Of a DNA stretch of 64,000 nt, positions 41,409-52,664 are shown piece after piece. Position numbers and translations under genes: made by a program. A model generated the notes under the pieces. That model worked only from the letters and a program-made list of their open reading frames with translations. It was not told where the DNA came from and did no database searches. The DNA comes from Phaseolus vulgaris (taxonomy: Eukaryota > Streptophyta > Magnoliopsida > Fabales > Fabaceae). Location: the NCBI RefSeq assembly GCF_000499845.2, contig NC_023754.2, forward strand, positions 6,836,477 through 6,900,476, written 5' to 3'. Position 1 is the stretch's first letter, and each line of letters starts with the position of its first letter.

Positions 41409-42737
41409 TATAACAAACACTTGCACAAGTCAAAGAGATCGTCAGAGATCGGAGGGGAAGCCCTGTTGACAATATACTATTCTCTCAACAGCGTTGAAAA
41501 CTGGTCGAATGAAGTAATGTGTCTGTCGGGGAGACTGACGAACCAGTCCAACGCCACGCCTGCTAGCGTACTCATAAATAGCTTACAGTACACAACTTCG
41601 GAACCTCCTCAAAGCATCATCTGGGTGTAGAACGCCGTGATATGCGCTTCAGGGTCCTCTACTCCTGTGAGGGTGACCTTCGGGCCCAAGGACGTGGGTA
41701 GTATCACGGTGTCCATGATCACCTGAGAGAACGGCATGGGGGCAGCCTTAACTGGCAGCGGCGAGGCTCACTTATCCATAATACGATCTCCTACGTTCTA
41801 CAAATTCCTACACAGTTCCTCATTGGTTCTGCGCAGCTCTTCCTTGTTTGCTTGCGATCTGGCCAGATCAACCTTGAAACGATCATGGTCGACTCTGGAC
41901 GTTGCTACCGCCTCCTAAAGGGCGCATATGGTCTCCATGAGCTGCTGCATGGAGACGTTGTCCCCTCCTGAGGGCGCAGCAGATCCTTGTCTCGTGCTCT
42001 TCATGTTGCTGGTGGCACTCAGCACGATTGCGGATGAGACCTAGTTTTATCGAGCCCCACAATGGGCATCAATGTTCTTGTCGGTTGACCTAATATCCGG
42101 TTGACTCGAACGACAGTCTCTGGCCCGCCTGTCTTCGCCTGAGAATCGAACCTTCTTAGGTTTAAGGACATTTTCCTGCAAAGACAAAAGGGCGCCCTAG
42201 CGGCCGTTTGCACTCCGACGCTCAAGTCAGTAAGGGCTAAAGAAACATTAATGTGTATAAGCAGTTTCAATCTTAGAAATGGTGTACCTTGCTAGGGTTA
42301 TTACCACCCTATTTATAGGTTGTATCTAGGGTTACTTCTGCAACGCTCCCACATCTCTTAGTAGGCTTAGGGTTCCTGGGAGAATTTCCTTGCGCCGCTA
42401 TCACACAATCTTAGCGTAATTTGGCGCATAGGACTTCCCTTACCTGGAGTGCAAAGACTTAACAGCATAGCCACCAAGGTACCTATTCACGTACCAGCGC
42501 TTGCGGCATCATCTGTTATGCGGGTAACCTAAGTATACACGTGTCATGCATGCAGTCTTTTCCTGGAAACCCTAACTCTAACGGGCCTTAGCGCCTCCAA
42601 GTAACACTTGCTTATACCGTACCCAAATGTACCATACACATCCCATGATGATTCTCTCGTGACTTAGGTTTCTTCTAGTATCGGGATGTTAACCCATGTC
42701 TTTCTCTCAGACGGATGACTGAGGTCTGACCTGTACA
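41409..42737 (-). mobile_element. Tat gypsy 5' fragment: LTR, PBS and start of gag
   Basis: On the minus strand an LTR (42737 to 42073) starts TGTACAGGTCAGACC and ends ACAAGAACA. Then comes a decayed tRNA-Lys primer site (TGATGCCCATTGTGGGGC) and a gag frame from about 42005. Gag reads MKSTRQGSAAPSGGDNVSMQ and later GVEDPEAHITAFYTQMML, stop, GGSEVVYCKLFMSTLAG, clearly related to the gag of the complete element at 12496-24007. It has several stops and is cut off at about 41409. Confidence 0.82.
42073..42737 (-). repeat. LTR of the Tat 5' fragment (665 bp)
   Basis: TG...CA ends on the minus strand, with CTATTTATAGGTTG (plus) inside as a TATA-like box. Its sequence is not the LTR of the complete Tat element, so this is a second Tat family. 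Confidence 0.7.
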
Positions 42738-42843
42738 AAAATACATAACTGGTTGAAGTAACTACATTTGAAATAAGAGATCCGTGCAGTTGTGTGGTTT
42801 CATTAGGAAAAATAGAAGAATGAACGGCCATTGGCGTAGGTTT

Positions 42844-43288
42844 CCCATTCATTCTTCTTCTTTGACGACCGCTAATGAGTAACCCTAGGTTCTTGATGTA
42901 GGTTTCCCATATACTTGCTTTTTCTTACAATTATGATGTTGATTTGTGTAACCCTAGGATGGTTTTTCTTCTTACATGTTGATTTAAGAGGATGCTAAGT
43001 TCTTGAATGATTTTGATACTAAGTTCCTTGTTGGTCATTGATAGAGGACTGTGAATATCTTAGCTTTGTGAGGTTGGATTTTAGTAGGATGGTCTTTTAA
43101 GTGGATTTTAGCAGGATGGTCCTTAGTTTTCTAGTAGTGGAAGCATAGTTGAATCTCTAATGTCATTATATTATTGACCACCCGAATACAAATAGTTCTT
43201 TACCTGACATGTTACGAATAATTTGTGTAAAAAGGGTATAAGTGAATACACATTGGATTACTGAGAGAGTTAGGAGTAACAGTGGTCC
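42844..43288. repeat. 445-bp direct repeat, right copy
   Basis: Nearly identical to 28803-29247, including ATGAGTAACCCTAGGTTCTT and the end CAGTGGTCC. CACTA interior continues after it. Confidence 0.92.
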
Positions 43289-43747
43289 TTTGCATTATTC
43301 AAATTGTTTGTGGTAGGCAACAAGAATCAAATTCCCCTCAACACCTTTCGAAAATGATTTCTGCTATTTTAATATACCTTCTAAATTTTGATTGCACTCC
43401 AGTGTTTTTCAGTTTCCACGAAGTTTCAATAGTTGACGCTAGCTAGCTACCATGGCAATTTAGAGTTTTTGTCCCAAAGCACATTCACAAAAGTAGAAAA
43501 AGGGTGTGTGTACTATACATTCATTCATTCATTGACCCTTCTCCATCACACTTCCATGCACCAAGTGTAAAGAAAAAGCAGCTAGATATCTACGGTAACA
43601 AGAGCCCTGTGAGATCACAAATTATTATATATGTAAATTGAAAAGATGTTCATGTTGTCAAGTAAATAGTGGTGGAAATTCAGTTGTATGATATCAGCTA
43701 ATAATTTCTCCTTTGTGTCAGATATTAATTGTTGCTTACATTATATA
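43289..43747. other. CACTA interior, no gene
   Basis: AT-rich DNA downstream of the HIPP fragment (which is on the minus strand). It may include that gene's 3' flank. Confidence 0.5.
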
Positions 43748-44036
43748 TTACATGATGGAGCATGCATTTACGTTGTCTTCACTAAAAAGGGACATGAATT
43801 TCTCTTCTGTCTCAGCAGAAGGTGTAAATGATTGCATGTTTCGAACATAGCCAGAGGGTGCCCTTTTGTCATACACCCCAGAGGCATGACGATATGTCAC
43901 CACATGTTGTGGAACATAGGGCCAAAACTCAGCTCTTTTCTTCCCAGTTCTCTTTACCCTATTCAACACCTTGTTTGGATCAACACAACCATTCACTGTC
44001 ACCCTGCTTTGCTTTCGGTTTATCTCCACAGATTTA
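43748..44036 (-). pseudogene. HIPP (heavy-metal-associated isoprenylated protein) last exon, captured
   Basis: HIPP proteins bind metal ions through an N-terminal HMA domain and are anchored by C-terminal farnesylation. This exon reads KSVEINRKQSRVTVNGCVDP, NKVLNRVKRTGKKRAEFWPY and VPQHVVTYRHASGVYDKRAP, and ends NACSIM, a CaaX prenylation box (CSIM). The exon starts where the family usually has an intron, but the acceptor AG is not intact: TTAC stands directly before GTAAATCTGTG. The exon with the MDCDGC metal-binding loop was not found on the minus strand up to about 47 kb, so only the last exon was captured. The body is otherwise open. Confidence 0.85.
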
Positions 44037-46950
44037 CGTAATGCTACAACACATATCTCAAAAGCTTAAGATTTATATGTTAAGTACTAAAATGTTCTTT
44101 ACAAAAGCATGAATATTGCACATGTGCAGCAGACCTTGAACTGAAATTCAACTTTAAGAGGATAAGAATTCAAATCTCAAAACCCATTAGGGTTAACTTA
44201 GTGGTATGAAGAGTTTAATAGATAGTTAGTGTGAAATTTTAGGTCAGCCACGACTGCTGAATACATTATTCAACACATTATATATGCAAGGTATCTATTT
44301 GTGTTGAAGGTGATGTGAATGTATTGTGGATGGATGGAGATGATGGAAGACCAAAAGCTAACTGAAGGGGAAGACCAAGTTAGTCAGTAAGGGGTATTGA
44401 ATTGCAGTAGGTCTCAATAATGCTTCTGGTGAGTAATGGGGTGTATATTGTCCTGTTTTTGGTGTTTTGTAGTTGCTGGTTGGGATGGTTGGGGTTCTAG
44501 TTTTGGTTGTTGTGTGGGACAATTTTTGGTAGCTATGAGGGCTGGTATTCTAGGTTTGTAGTAGTTGCTACCTAGCCATTCCATGGTTGTAGTTAAGCAA
44601 TGTGACAAACTACAAGAGAAGAGGAATCTCACTTTCTACACACATCTCAATACCTACCTTTCACGGATTTCAAACCTATTCTTTGTCATCTTCCCTCTAT
44701 TCTCTGTCTATTTATGTTGCTTCCTGAATTCTACAGGTCACTTATTCATCTATTAATATAGGTTTTTTTAATAAAAGAGGCTCAATTTTCTTCATTTTTC
44801 TTATTTTTTATAAAATTATATATAAAGTAAGCAGTGTCAAATTAATATAATTCCTTACATATCAAAACAAAATTATATTAAAATGATAATAAAAATGTAT
44901 TATATTTGTACAAATTTATATTGTTTTAACAATGAAATCGTGATTGTAATTTTTCAAAACCAAACCCATTTTTAAAAAAAATAAAAGTTGACACTTTTTC
45001 TAAAAATTCCATTAAGATGTTATTGTTATTATTATAATTATTAATTAATTTTTAAATGTTTTGTGTGCACTACACGTGGAGTAGTCTAGGGAATCTTTCT
45101 CCGGGCCCACATGTATTTAAAAGTAGTACATTTCATATTTAAAATTGTCAAGATGTTTGTATATGCAGATTGTCAAAAGGAGTGACGATTGCTTAGTGAA
45201 GAAAATAAGAGAGAAAAGTGACCGACCGACCAAAGATTAAGATAATAGTTATATCAGCCTTTTTTTTTTTCAAGACAACAGTTACTTATGCATTAGATAG
45301 ATAGTTAAGCTAGAATGAGAGTTGAAAAAAGACATGGTGTGAAATAATTTAGTTTGTAGTTATTATACAAGTGGTGGAACTGTGAGCATTGTTTGTATTT
45401 GTAGAGTTGATGTGTCTGGTGTGTTCATGTCCTCACTTAGAATATGTGCTTCACTTATTCAGACCTATGCATGCATTTGTCTTGTTTTTAATCTGCGATG
45501 GCGAATGTATGCACTTATGAATATTTATATAATGATGATGCACTTTTTTCTTAGAGTAAATTTCTGCAGCATTAAAAGGGTTGATAGAGGTTTAATTTTT
45601 TCGTGTCTTTTCCTTCCTCTTTTTTTTCATTGGTTTATGTGGAAACAAAGAGAGATAGAAGGTAAAAAAGAGCAGTAATTAAATTGACTTTTGGTCTTCA
45701 CCTTCTGAACTACGTTGGAAGTTGTTGCTTCCCCATAAAGTTCTTTCTTTGTTGGATTTGGGTTCAAGAAGAAAAGAATAGAGATTGAAATTAACAAACA
45801 ATGGGTTGGGAAGAACCATTTTACACTCTCTTAACCAACTCATTCACCCCCCTTTCATGGTAAATCCAACACTTTCTCTTTTCTTCATTGCCAGTTATTT
45901 CAAAATTTAGCTATAATCAACCAAATGTAACCGTTCTGTTTCAATTTTCTTAGTTCTTATTGTCTTACGTTTGTGTCTGTTTTGTTTTTCTTGCATATGC
46001 AGGCCTCCGTTTAGCTTTATTTGTCCATTGTAAGAAACTGCTATCAGTACTCGTAAATATGATGATGTATGTGTTCCTAATTTTTTTTTTCAGGTTTGTT
46101 TCTGTTCGTGCAATGGAGAGTGACTCCCATTCCAACAACCAGCGATGCCTTGCTTTTTGGGTTATGTTTTCCTTGTCAATGATCATGGAAAGGGGACTTT
46201 CAGTGTTATTGAACAAGGACTTTTTTCTGCTGAGAATTTAATTGATAATTTGAGAAAATCTAAAGTGTATTTTGTTTACATTAATCATTAAACTCGCCTA
46301 ATTGTTAATCAATTTTTTTTCATTTTTTATTAACTTTTATACTGTCATTCCATAGTTTCCTCTTTGAGGCTTTAAACTCCAATATTCTCTTCCATAAAGT
46401 ATATAACAAGTCATAGAGCAATGTGATAACACTCACTTCTATAGAGTACAAGTGGTCATTGAGCAATATGATCACAATCACTTCCATAGAGTACAACTGG
46501 TCTAAAACTTTCCTTTAAGCTTCGTAGGTACTTTGTGATCACAAATATTTTGAGTTGAAAATCACTTTACAAGTCAAAACTGATTTCACACCATTATGGT
46601 ATGGTATGATGGTTTTGTTTGATAATTCTTATATATCATTACTCATAGAGCGGTGTTATATTGGCTAATAATTTCATCACTACTATATACATATATTCTA
46701 TGTAGAAAAATGGATCGAAGATGGATGTATGAACGACTTAATCCTTCAAGGAGACTTAGCAAAAAATTCATTACACATATTTAATAGAAGGTTGTCTTGT
46801 TCTATCATACGTCCTCATCCCTTGATGAGCTACACTCTTTCCAATTTAATTTGATCATGTTCCAAAGCCTAAAGGATTTTCAAAACCTACGAAACAGACT
46901 TTGACAAACACATTGAAAAGGCTAATTTATAAAATGGCACTGAGACACTT
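44037..46950. other. CACTA interior without recognised genes
   Basis: Long AT-rich interior. Frames at 45382-45678 and 45960-46241 are T-rich with no family features, though 45960-46240 has the look of spliced-gene leader or intron DNA. No transposase word is recognised. Confidence 0.45.
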
Positions 46951-46951
46951 C

Positions 46952-46973
46952 ATATATATATATATATATATAT
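46952..46973. repeat. (AT)n microsatellite
   Basis: Eleven AT repeats, followed after a short gap by a TATA and GAGA-rich stretch (46981-47010). Confidence 0.9.
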
Positions 46974-47696
46974 CCCCATGTATGTATATATAGAGAGAAA
47001 GAGAGAGATAGACTCAAATGAAATGAATAATGTACATAGAATCTAAAGTGATAATCAATACTTACTCCTTGTATATTCATCTTCTTATAATAGTAAGCCT
47101 CAAAAGAATATTAGTGAGTACTCATTATTTTGCAATGAAAGAACTATCTTTTTATAAAAGAATCTTAATAAGATGAAATTATAACTTAGAAGAAAAGGTA
47201 TATTTACCTTTCCAAATCAACTATTTTTTTCCTATGATAATGAGTTTTGCTAGAAGAGGTGAAAAGACATTAGTAGTTTGATGTCCTTCAAAGTGGAGGT
47301 GCTAGCGAGGAGTAACTGTTGAAAATGTATTTGCCAATATGGCACTTCAAGAAGGAGGGGTGTCTTTGCTTCATAGTTCAAAGCTTATTTCATCTTTTGA
47401 AATTTTTAAGCTGAAGGTATTATAAAAATAGTTTATTAGCGCATGCATATTTTCAGAGAAAAATATATCCTTGGGAAGGTCATTCATAGTTGCTCAAAAT
47501 TGCCAAGAGATCCATTTACATTCGGATGAAGCATAACACATGTTCATCTCTCAAGAAATGGAGCATGATTTGTCATGTTTCTTTCTTAAAATAGTGGTTT
47601 TTTAATTGTGTTTCCCTATATATGCTGCAATGTTTGATTTTCTTTACCATTCATTTGTGTTCTGATAGTGCATTGGTGTATTATTTGTGTTGACAG

Positions 47697-48434
47697 ACTA
47701 CAACAAAGAAGAAAATTTCTTCTGCTTTCTCGTTTCCTGCTGAACTTGATATGCGGCATAGAATGTCTTAGCTGTCTCAATTCGACTTGGTGTATGACTC
47801 GTCAGCTGTATTGATTGACAAGGGAACTGGTGTTAATCATGGTCATTACATTGCTCATATTAAGGATGTAAACACTGGGCAATGGTGGGAATTTGATGAT
47901 GAGCATGTTACTAATTTGGGTTGTCATCCATTTGGCGAAGGGTCTTCAAATTCTACCTCTAAATCCATCAAGACTGATGCAATTCATTCTAATTGTTCTC
48001 AAGCGATAGTAACTGACAGTAATGGAAATGGTTTGCATCCCTCTCATTCAAAATCTTCACTTGTGGAGACATTTTTGTCTAGTGATGCGCACATGTTGAT
48101 GTACCATCTTAAACATACAAAAAATGTTGGTGAAATTGGGAGTGTAATTTGTGATGCTAAGCATGATGAAAGAGAGGGTGTGGAAGTTGCTTTGCAAAAT
48201 GGTACTTCTCTTGCATCTCATCTTTATAATGAGATTCAAAATTTCAATGCCTCATATGATGAAGCTTTTCAGGAGTACAATAACAAGAAAGAGTTGGAAT
48301 TGGGTCGTATTACTGGAAGGAGACAGAAGGTTCGATCTGTTTTAGCTTAAGCTCCTGTTCAACCAATGGAAAAACCATTTTATTGGATTTCTAGCAAATG
48401 GCTTCGCCAGTGGGCTGACAACATTATTCCAGTG
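47697..48434 (+). pseudogene. UBP26: UBP26 deubiquitinase fragment, exon with His box
   Basis: UBP26 is a nuclear ubiquitin-specific protease that removes ubiquitin from histone H2B in plants. After the acceptor TTGACAG the exon reads TTTKKKISSAFSFPAELDMR, then a stop (47769-47771), then QFDLVYDSSAVLIDKGTGVN and HGHYIAHIKDVNTGQWWEFD, the catalytic His box. It runs on through GCHPFGEGSSNSTSKSIKTD to a second stop at 48348-48350, and then PFYWISSKWLRQWADNII up to the donor near 48434. Two nonsense mutations and loss of the Cys box make it dead. The intron borders are kept, so it was captured as genomic DNA. Confidence 0.9.
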
Positions 48435-48497
48435 GTAGTGCTTTTCCTTTCAAACAATTATTAGAATCAGGTTAATTGATGTATTAGTATTTTATAG

Positions 48498-48633
48498 GAG
48501 GCTTACTTTGCAAGGTATATGCAGTCCTCTTGACAACTCGTATGTCTAATGCTCACATGGGAAAGTCCTAGTTTCAAAGGTTACCTAAATGAAACGAGTG
48601 TCTGCTAAAGCACGGGATACCTTGTTCTCCAAG
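48498..48633 (+). pseudogene. UBP26: UBP26 fragment, following exon
   Basis: After TTTTATAG and before GTAACTT. It reads CSPLDNS, then stops, then SHGKVLVSKVT and MKRVSAKARDTLFSK, matching the next exon of UBP26 (HGKVPASKVTSMKRLSAKAW). Frame disruptions are present. Confidence 0.75.
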
Positions 48634-49318
48634 GTAACTTTTTGTTGGTCTCCTATTACATATTTTTTGTGGATTATTAATTATCTACATGTGGTATAGT
48701 GTTGTTAAGTTTTGTTTGGTGTTCAAGATATGATAGGATGATACTGGGATAAAAACAACTTACGATATGAATATGATAGAATCCAAGCATGATAAACTTA
48801 AGCTAGTCAAATGTTTGGTGCACCTCAGGTAATTAGATAACTAAATTATGTTACCTTTTCCTGTATTCAACATGGACCAAATAATGGTAAGATATGATAA
48901 AAATCATGTTCAAATGACAAAATTACTCTTCCATTAAAATTACATATAGTTTCTCATATTTTATTGCTTTCTAACTTAGTTCCTCCCTCAGAGGATAAGA
49001 AATGCTTTGCACGGTTAACAATGATTATGTCTTGGGAAAGGTCAAAATTGACAAGCAACTCTTTCAACCTATTTTTATGTTTTCAGTTGGGCAATACTGG
49101 TAGGAAAGATGAAAAGAAAATTTACAAGATGTAGTGGAGATAAATCTAGTTCTATAAGTGAACTTTAGAAGTTGGGGGAGTGGTTGTGTTGCCCATGACC
49201 ACATTTTTTATTGGTGATGTCTGTAAGGAATCTAGTGTTTATTGGGGGCTGATGGAACATAAACTTTCTTAGAAATGCTTATGTGAGGAGGAAAATTCTG
49301 TTTACTTAGCTAAATTAA
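48634..49318. other. CACTA interior, no gene recognised
   Basis: Contains repeated ATATGATA-type words (48727-48900) that may be a small inserted element, but no clear ends. Confidence 0.4.
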
Positions 49319-49670
49319 TTACAGTTTCTGGTAAGAGTAGAGGTCGATGTTATGGCACTGCAGACTTGGCTTTCCAGATTCGCCATGGAGTGTCTTCCCT
49401 AACTCAACCTTCAATACTTGCTCCTTCCAGTGATTACTTTTCTCATAATGAACAACTTCATCAACAAGTGATGCAAGCAAATGAAAAAGCCGATCAAGCA
49501 ACTCAAATAGCTGCTCAAGCAAATGTGCAATGTTGGAGGATAAAATAAAGTTCATGGAGAAAAAGTTAACCATGATGATGGAGCGACAACAGGGTGACAC
49601 CTCAACAAGCACAAGTCAGCTTCACCCTCACTATGCTCGGAACTTTGATGATCAACCCCTGCCTTGAGTT
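49319..49670 (+). pseudogene. Possible CACTA-encoded protein C-terminus
   Basis: The frame reads GRCYGTADLAFQIRHGVSSL and then SDYFSHNEQLHQQVMQANEK and ADQATQIAAQANVQC. A one-base change then moves it to LEDKIKFMEKKLTMMMERQQ. A basic or Gly-rich start followed by a short coiled coil is what I recall of the C-termini of plant En/Spm-type transposase-associated proteins (Transposase_24/Ptta). The identification is tentative. Confidence 0.4.
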
Positions 49671-49997
49671 CATCATTTTGTAAGTTTTCTTAAAACAATA
49701 TATGTGTATGGTACTATAACTTGCTTTTCCTTGTATTAACTAGATTATGTTTCATTATAAAATTTCTTTTGGAGAAATTACCTTCATTGATGTCGCATAC
49801 TACTATTGATGAAGTTTGATAATGTACAAAATAATCAGAAAGTAGAAGTTTATTTTCCTTTGGTGGGTGATTAGATAGTAGCAGATACTGATTTGTTGTA
49901 AGCAGGGTAGGCTTTAATAGCTCAACTTATGATTATGATTATGATTATGCTGGGGGGAGTTAGATATCATGAAGTAGCTGCTAGGATTATGATGGTT

Positions 49998-50240
49998 TTC
50001 TGCTGCAGTTTTGGTGCTGGTTTTGCTGGTTTTTATGTTGTACAAATACTGGTTTGCTGCAGCAGTTTTGGTACTGCTTTTTGCTGGTTTTATGTTGTAT
50101 AAATATTGATGTTCTGCTGCAGTTTTGGTGCTGGTTTTATGATGTGCAAATGCTGATTTTCTACTGCAGTTTTGGTACTGTTTTTAGCTGGTTTTATGTT
50201 GTATAAATGTTGGTTTATGTTGCAGTTTTGGTGTTGGTTT
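49998..50240. repeat. Minisatellite, about 46-60-bp units, four to five copies
   Basis: Units share CTGCAGTTTTGGT(G/A)CTG, then GCTGGTTTTATG(T/A)TGT(A/G)(T/C)AAAT. Copies vary in length by loss or gain of a GCTGGTTTT piece. It lies in the CACTA interior. Confidence 0.85.
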
Positions 50241-51264
50241 GGTGCTGTTTTGATGCTGTTTTTGCGGCAGTTAAAGTGCATTTGATGTTCTTTTTAGAGC
50301 CTAGGCACTGTTGTTTTTAGGTTTAGTAGCAGGGTGTTAAGCATAGTTTGTTTGAGTGTGTGTCTTTGTTCTTTGGGAATGTTTGTAGTCATCTTTTATA
50401 TAGATTATCTCTTTAGTTTTAGGCTCTTTCTTGTTATGTTAAAACAAGAAAGGTTTCAAACTGTTTAAGATTTAACTTCTCTAGGTTGACATGATCAGAA
50501 AGTAGAAGTTTCTTGGAACCTTATATAGCTCAACTTCTGTTTGTCATCAAGTTACTATTTTTTAAAGCGTGTTTTATGTTTTTCTTGGTATTTTGAAGAG
50601 TGTGAAGGTAAGCTTGTCTTATCTACCAGCTCAACCTTAGTTAATTAAAGTAACTTTAGTTCAATTTCAATCAAAATATCTTCAATCAAAAACCACAGAT
50701 ATCACGTTTCTACCTTTGTATTTTTGTACAAAATTCCAAGTTTATTATCGTGAGCCTTGTATTATAAAATAATTTTTCTTGTTCTTTTCCGTGTTCCTAA
50801 TAAAAAAATATTTTTTCTTGCTAATTTTAAAAACAATATTCAATTTTCAAGACAAGTAAAAAGTATAAAGAAAAATTTATAAATAAAAAAATTTTAGTAA
50901 GAAAAACATTTATTCATATTAGATTGCTTCCTAAAATAATTTTATCTTGAATAATTATATTGAAAAAATGAAATAGGTAAAAAATAGGATAAATGCAATA
51001 AGAAAAAAAGAAGTAGAGTAATTTAAAATTGATTTATTTTAATAAAAAAATAGTTTTCTTTTTAAAATTGATTTATTTCAATAAAAATATATTTGAAACT
51101 GAAATTCTTTCTGTGCTTGTAGGCTAAGCCTACACTTTTTCAAATAAAAAATATAAAAAATATTTTGAATATTTTGAAGGCTAAGCCCACGCTAATTTGT
51201 GGTCAACATGAAGGCTTAGCCTACACTTATTGTGTGCCCCTCGTAGCTAAACTCACTGTACTTA
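50241..51264. other. CACTA interior, AT-rich
   Basis: No gene is seen. Subterminal AAGCC(C/T)AC repeats begin at about 51120. Confidence 0.5.
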
Positions 51265-51512
51265 GACATTTTGAAGGTTTGGCCCACGCTAATATAATTT
51301 TGTGTGGGCTTAGCGTGGGTCAAACTCAAAACTTTTTATAACTACTTGGACATTTTGAAGGCTTGACCCACGCTAATATAATTTTGTGTGGGCTTAGCGT
51401 GGGTCAAACTCACAATTTTTTATAACTAGTTGGACATTTTGAAGGCTTGGTCCACACTAATATAATTTTGTGTGGGCTCAGCGTGGGTCAAACTCACAAT
51501 TTTTTATAAATT
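51265..51512. repeat. CACTA subterminal tandem repeat, about 83-bp unit, three copies
   Basis: Each unit reads TTTTGAAGG(T/C)TTG(G/A)CCCACGC, then TAATATAATTTTGTGTGGGC, TTAGCGTGGGTCAAACTCA and TTTTTATAACTA. Inside each unit CCCACGCTAA and TTAGCGTGGG are inverted and can form a hairpin with an AT-rich loop. Confidence 0.9.
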
Positions 51513-51722
51513 TCTAAACTCCTTGTAGGCTAAGTCCATCCTTCACCTACGCAAAAAACACCCGCCATGTGTCGCCCACACTCGCCAATATATCTTTACG
51601 TCGAGTATATTAGCTTCAAAATTCTTATTAACGATATGCCGACGATAATCACCCTTTTGTGTAGGTTTTTCATACTTAACCTCCGTTTTTGGTCCACGAT
51701 AATAAAACTTTTTTTTGTAGTG

Positions 51723-51852
51723 TTCATTCCAAGACATGTTGAGTGAAGCAGAGGAAGAGTTTGGATATGATCATCCCATGGGTGGTCTTACGATTCCTTG
51801 CAGGGAAGATGTCTTCTTCCAAAGCACAACTTCACACTTGAATAGACATCGA
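51723..51852 (+). pseudogene. SAUR pseudogene, 3' part (split by the CACTA element)
   Basis: It resumes at TTCATTCCAAGACATGTTGA, exactly where the left part stopped plus the TTC duplication, and reads [40 protein letters not shown] and H. It has R for S in PCSED and an extra TCT codon. The stop codon TAA has become CGA, so the frame would run on. Confidence 0.92.
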
Positions 51853-52664
51853 GTCTTGTACTATAGAAGTCTGATACAGAATTGAAGAGCCATTTTTTCA
51901 TAGGCATCTTCTCAATTTCTAAACATAATTCGTTTCTTTGAGGGAAATGAAGAAGACGATTAATAGCACCTTTTTATATGTTCAATGACAGCGAATTAAA
52001 CTACTGAAGAGGCCCTTTTATGTTTTTTGTTTTGACATTGCTAATATTATTAACCTCACCTTGTATAAGCAGGGTTTGTTTCTATATACAAAGGCTAGAC
52101 TTGGCTGTGCTCATGAATTTCAACGCATATATAGAACACGTAGTTTTACAAGGACCAATGAGAAAGATTAACTTCAAATTATTTAAAAAATAAAAATAGA
52201 TTGACAAGTCTAGAGGTATAGTTATCAATAATTAACATATTTGCTCCATAAGTAAAAGTGTCAAATTATAATGAATTTATTTGCTTATCAAACTTAAACA
52301 AAGAACATAAATCCATGTAAAATACATAAAGTGAATATTTGACTCTGTAGCTTGTTTTCATGTTTGCAAACTCCAGTCATTTGTTTTAAGAACTTGAAGT
52401 TGGAGAGTGGTAGTAGCTTAGTGAAAACTTTTACAACCTATTTTTCTTAGTACGTAGTTTATTTTGCTAAACAATCATCACAACCTCATCAAATATTAGT
52501 TTTTTCTATATTAAACTCAAAATTGGCGTAAGTTTTGTTTGGAAATTTGAATGACCAATAATTATGTTACCTTTAATTATAGTTTTTAATGTCATTTATA
52601 GTATGGTTTTAAATGTAATTTATAGTATAGATATTATTTATAGTATTGCTATTATAAGAGAGTA
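51853..52664. other. SAUR 3' flank and spacer
   Basis: This is the 3' flank of the split SAUR gene; 52060-52330 resembles 5360-5600. No gene. Confidence 0.6.

Larger units (their letters stand above)
28135..51722. mobile_element. CACTA (En/Spm) element inserted in a SAUR gene, 23.6 kb with nested DNA
   Basis: The left end is CACTACAAGAATAATAAG, the right end is CTTTTTTTTGTAGTG, and both are flanked by TTC (28132-28134 and 51723-51725), the 3-bp duplication typical of CACTA elements. Removing the span restores the SAUR sequence across the join. Both ends carry AAGCCCACGC-type subterminal repeats. No intact transposase is seen, so it would need one in trans. Its own DNA is 28135-29247 plus 42844-51722 (about 10 kb). 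The 13.6-kb middle part is foreign. It carries captured HIPP and UBP26 exons. Confidence 0.88.

Noticed and set aside
50090..50281. 63-codon minus-strand frame with IKPAPKLQQN-type repeats
   Set aside because: It is the translation of the minisatellite at 49998-50240, not a gene.
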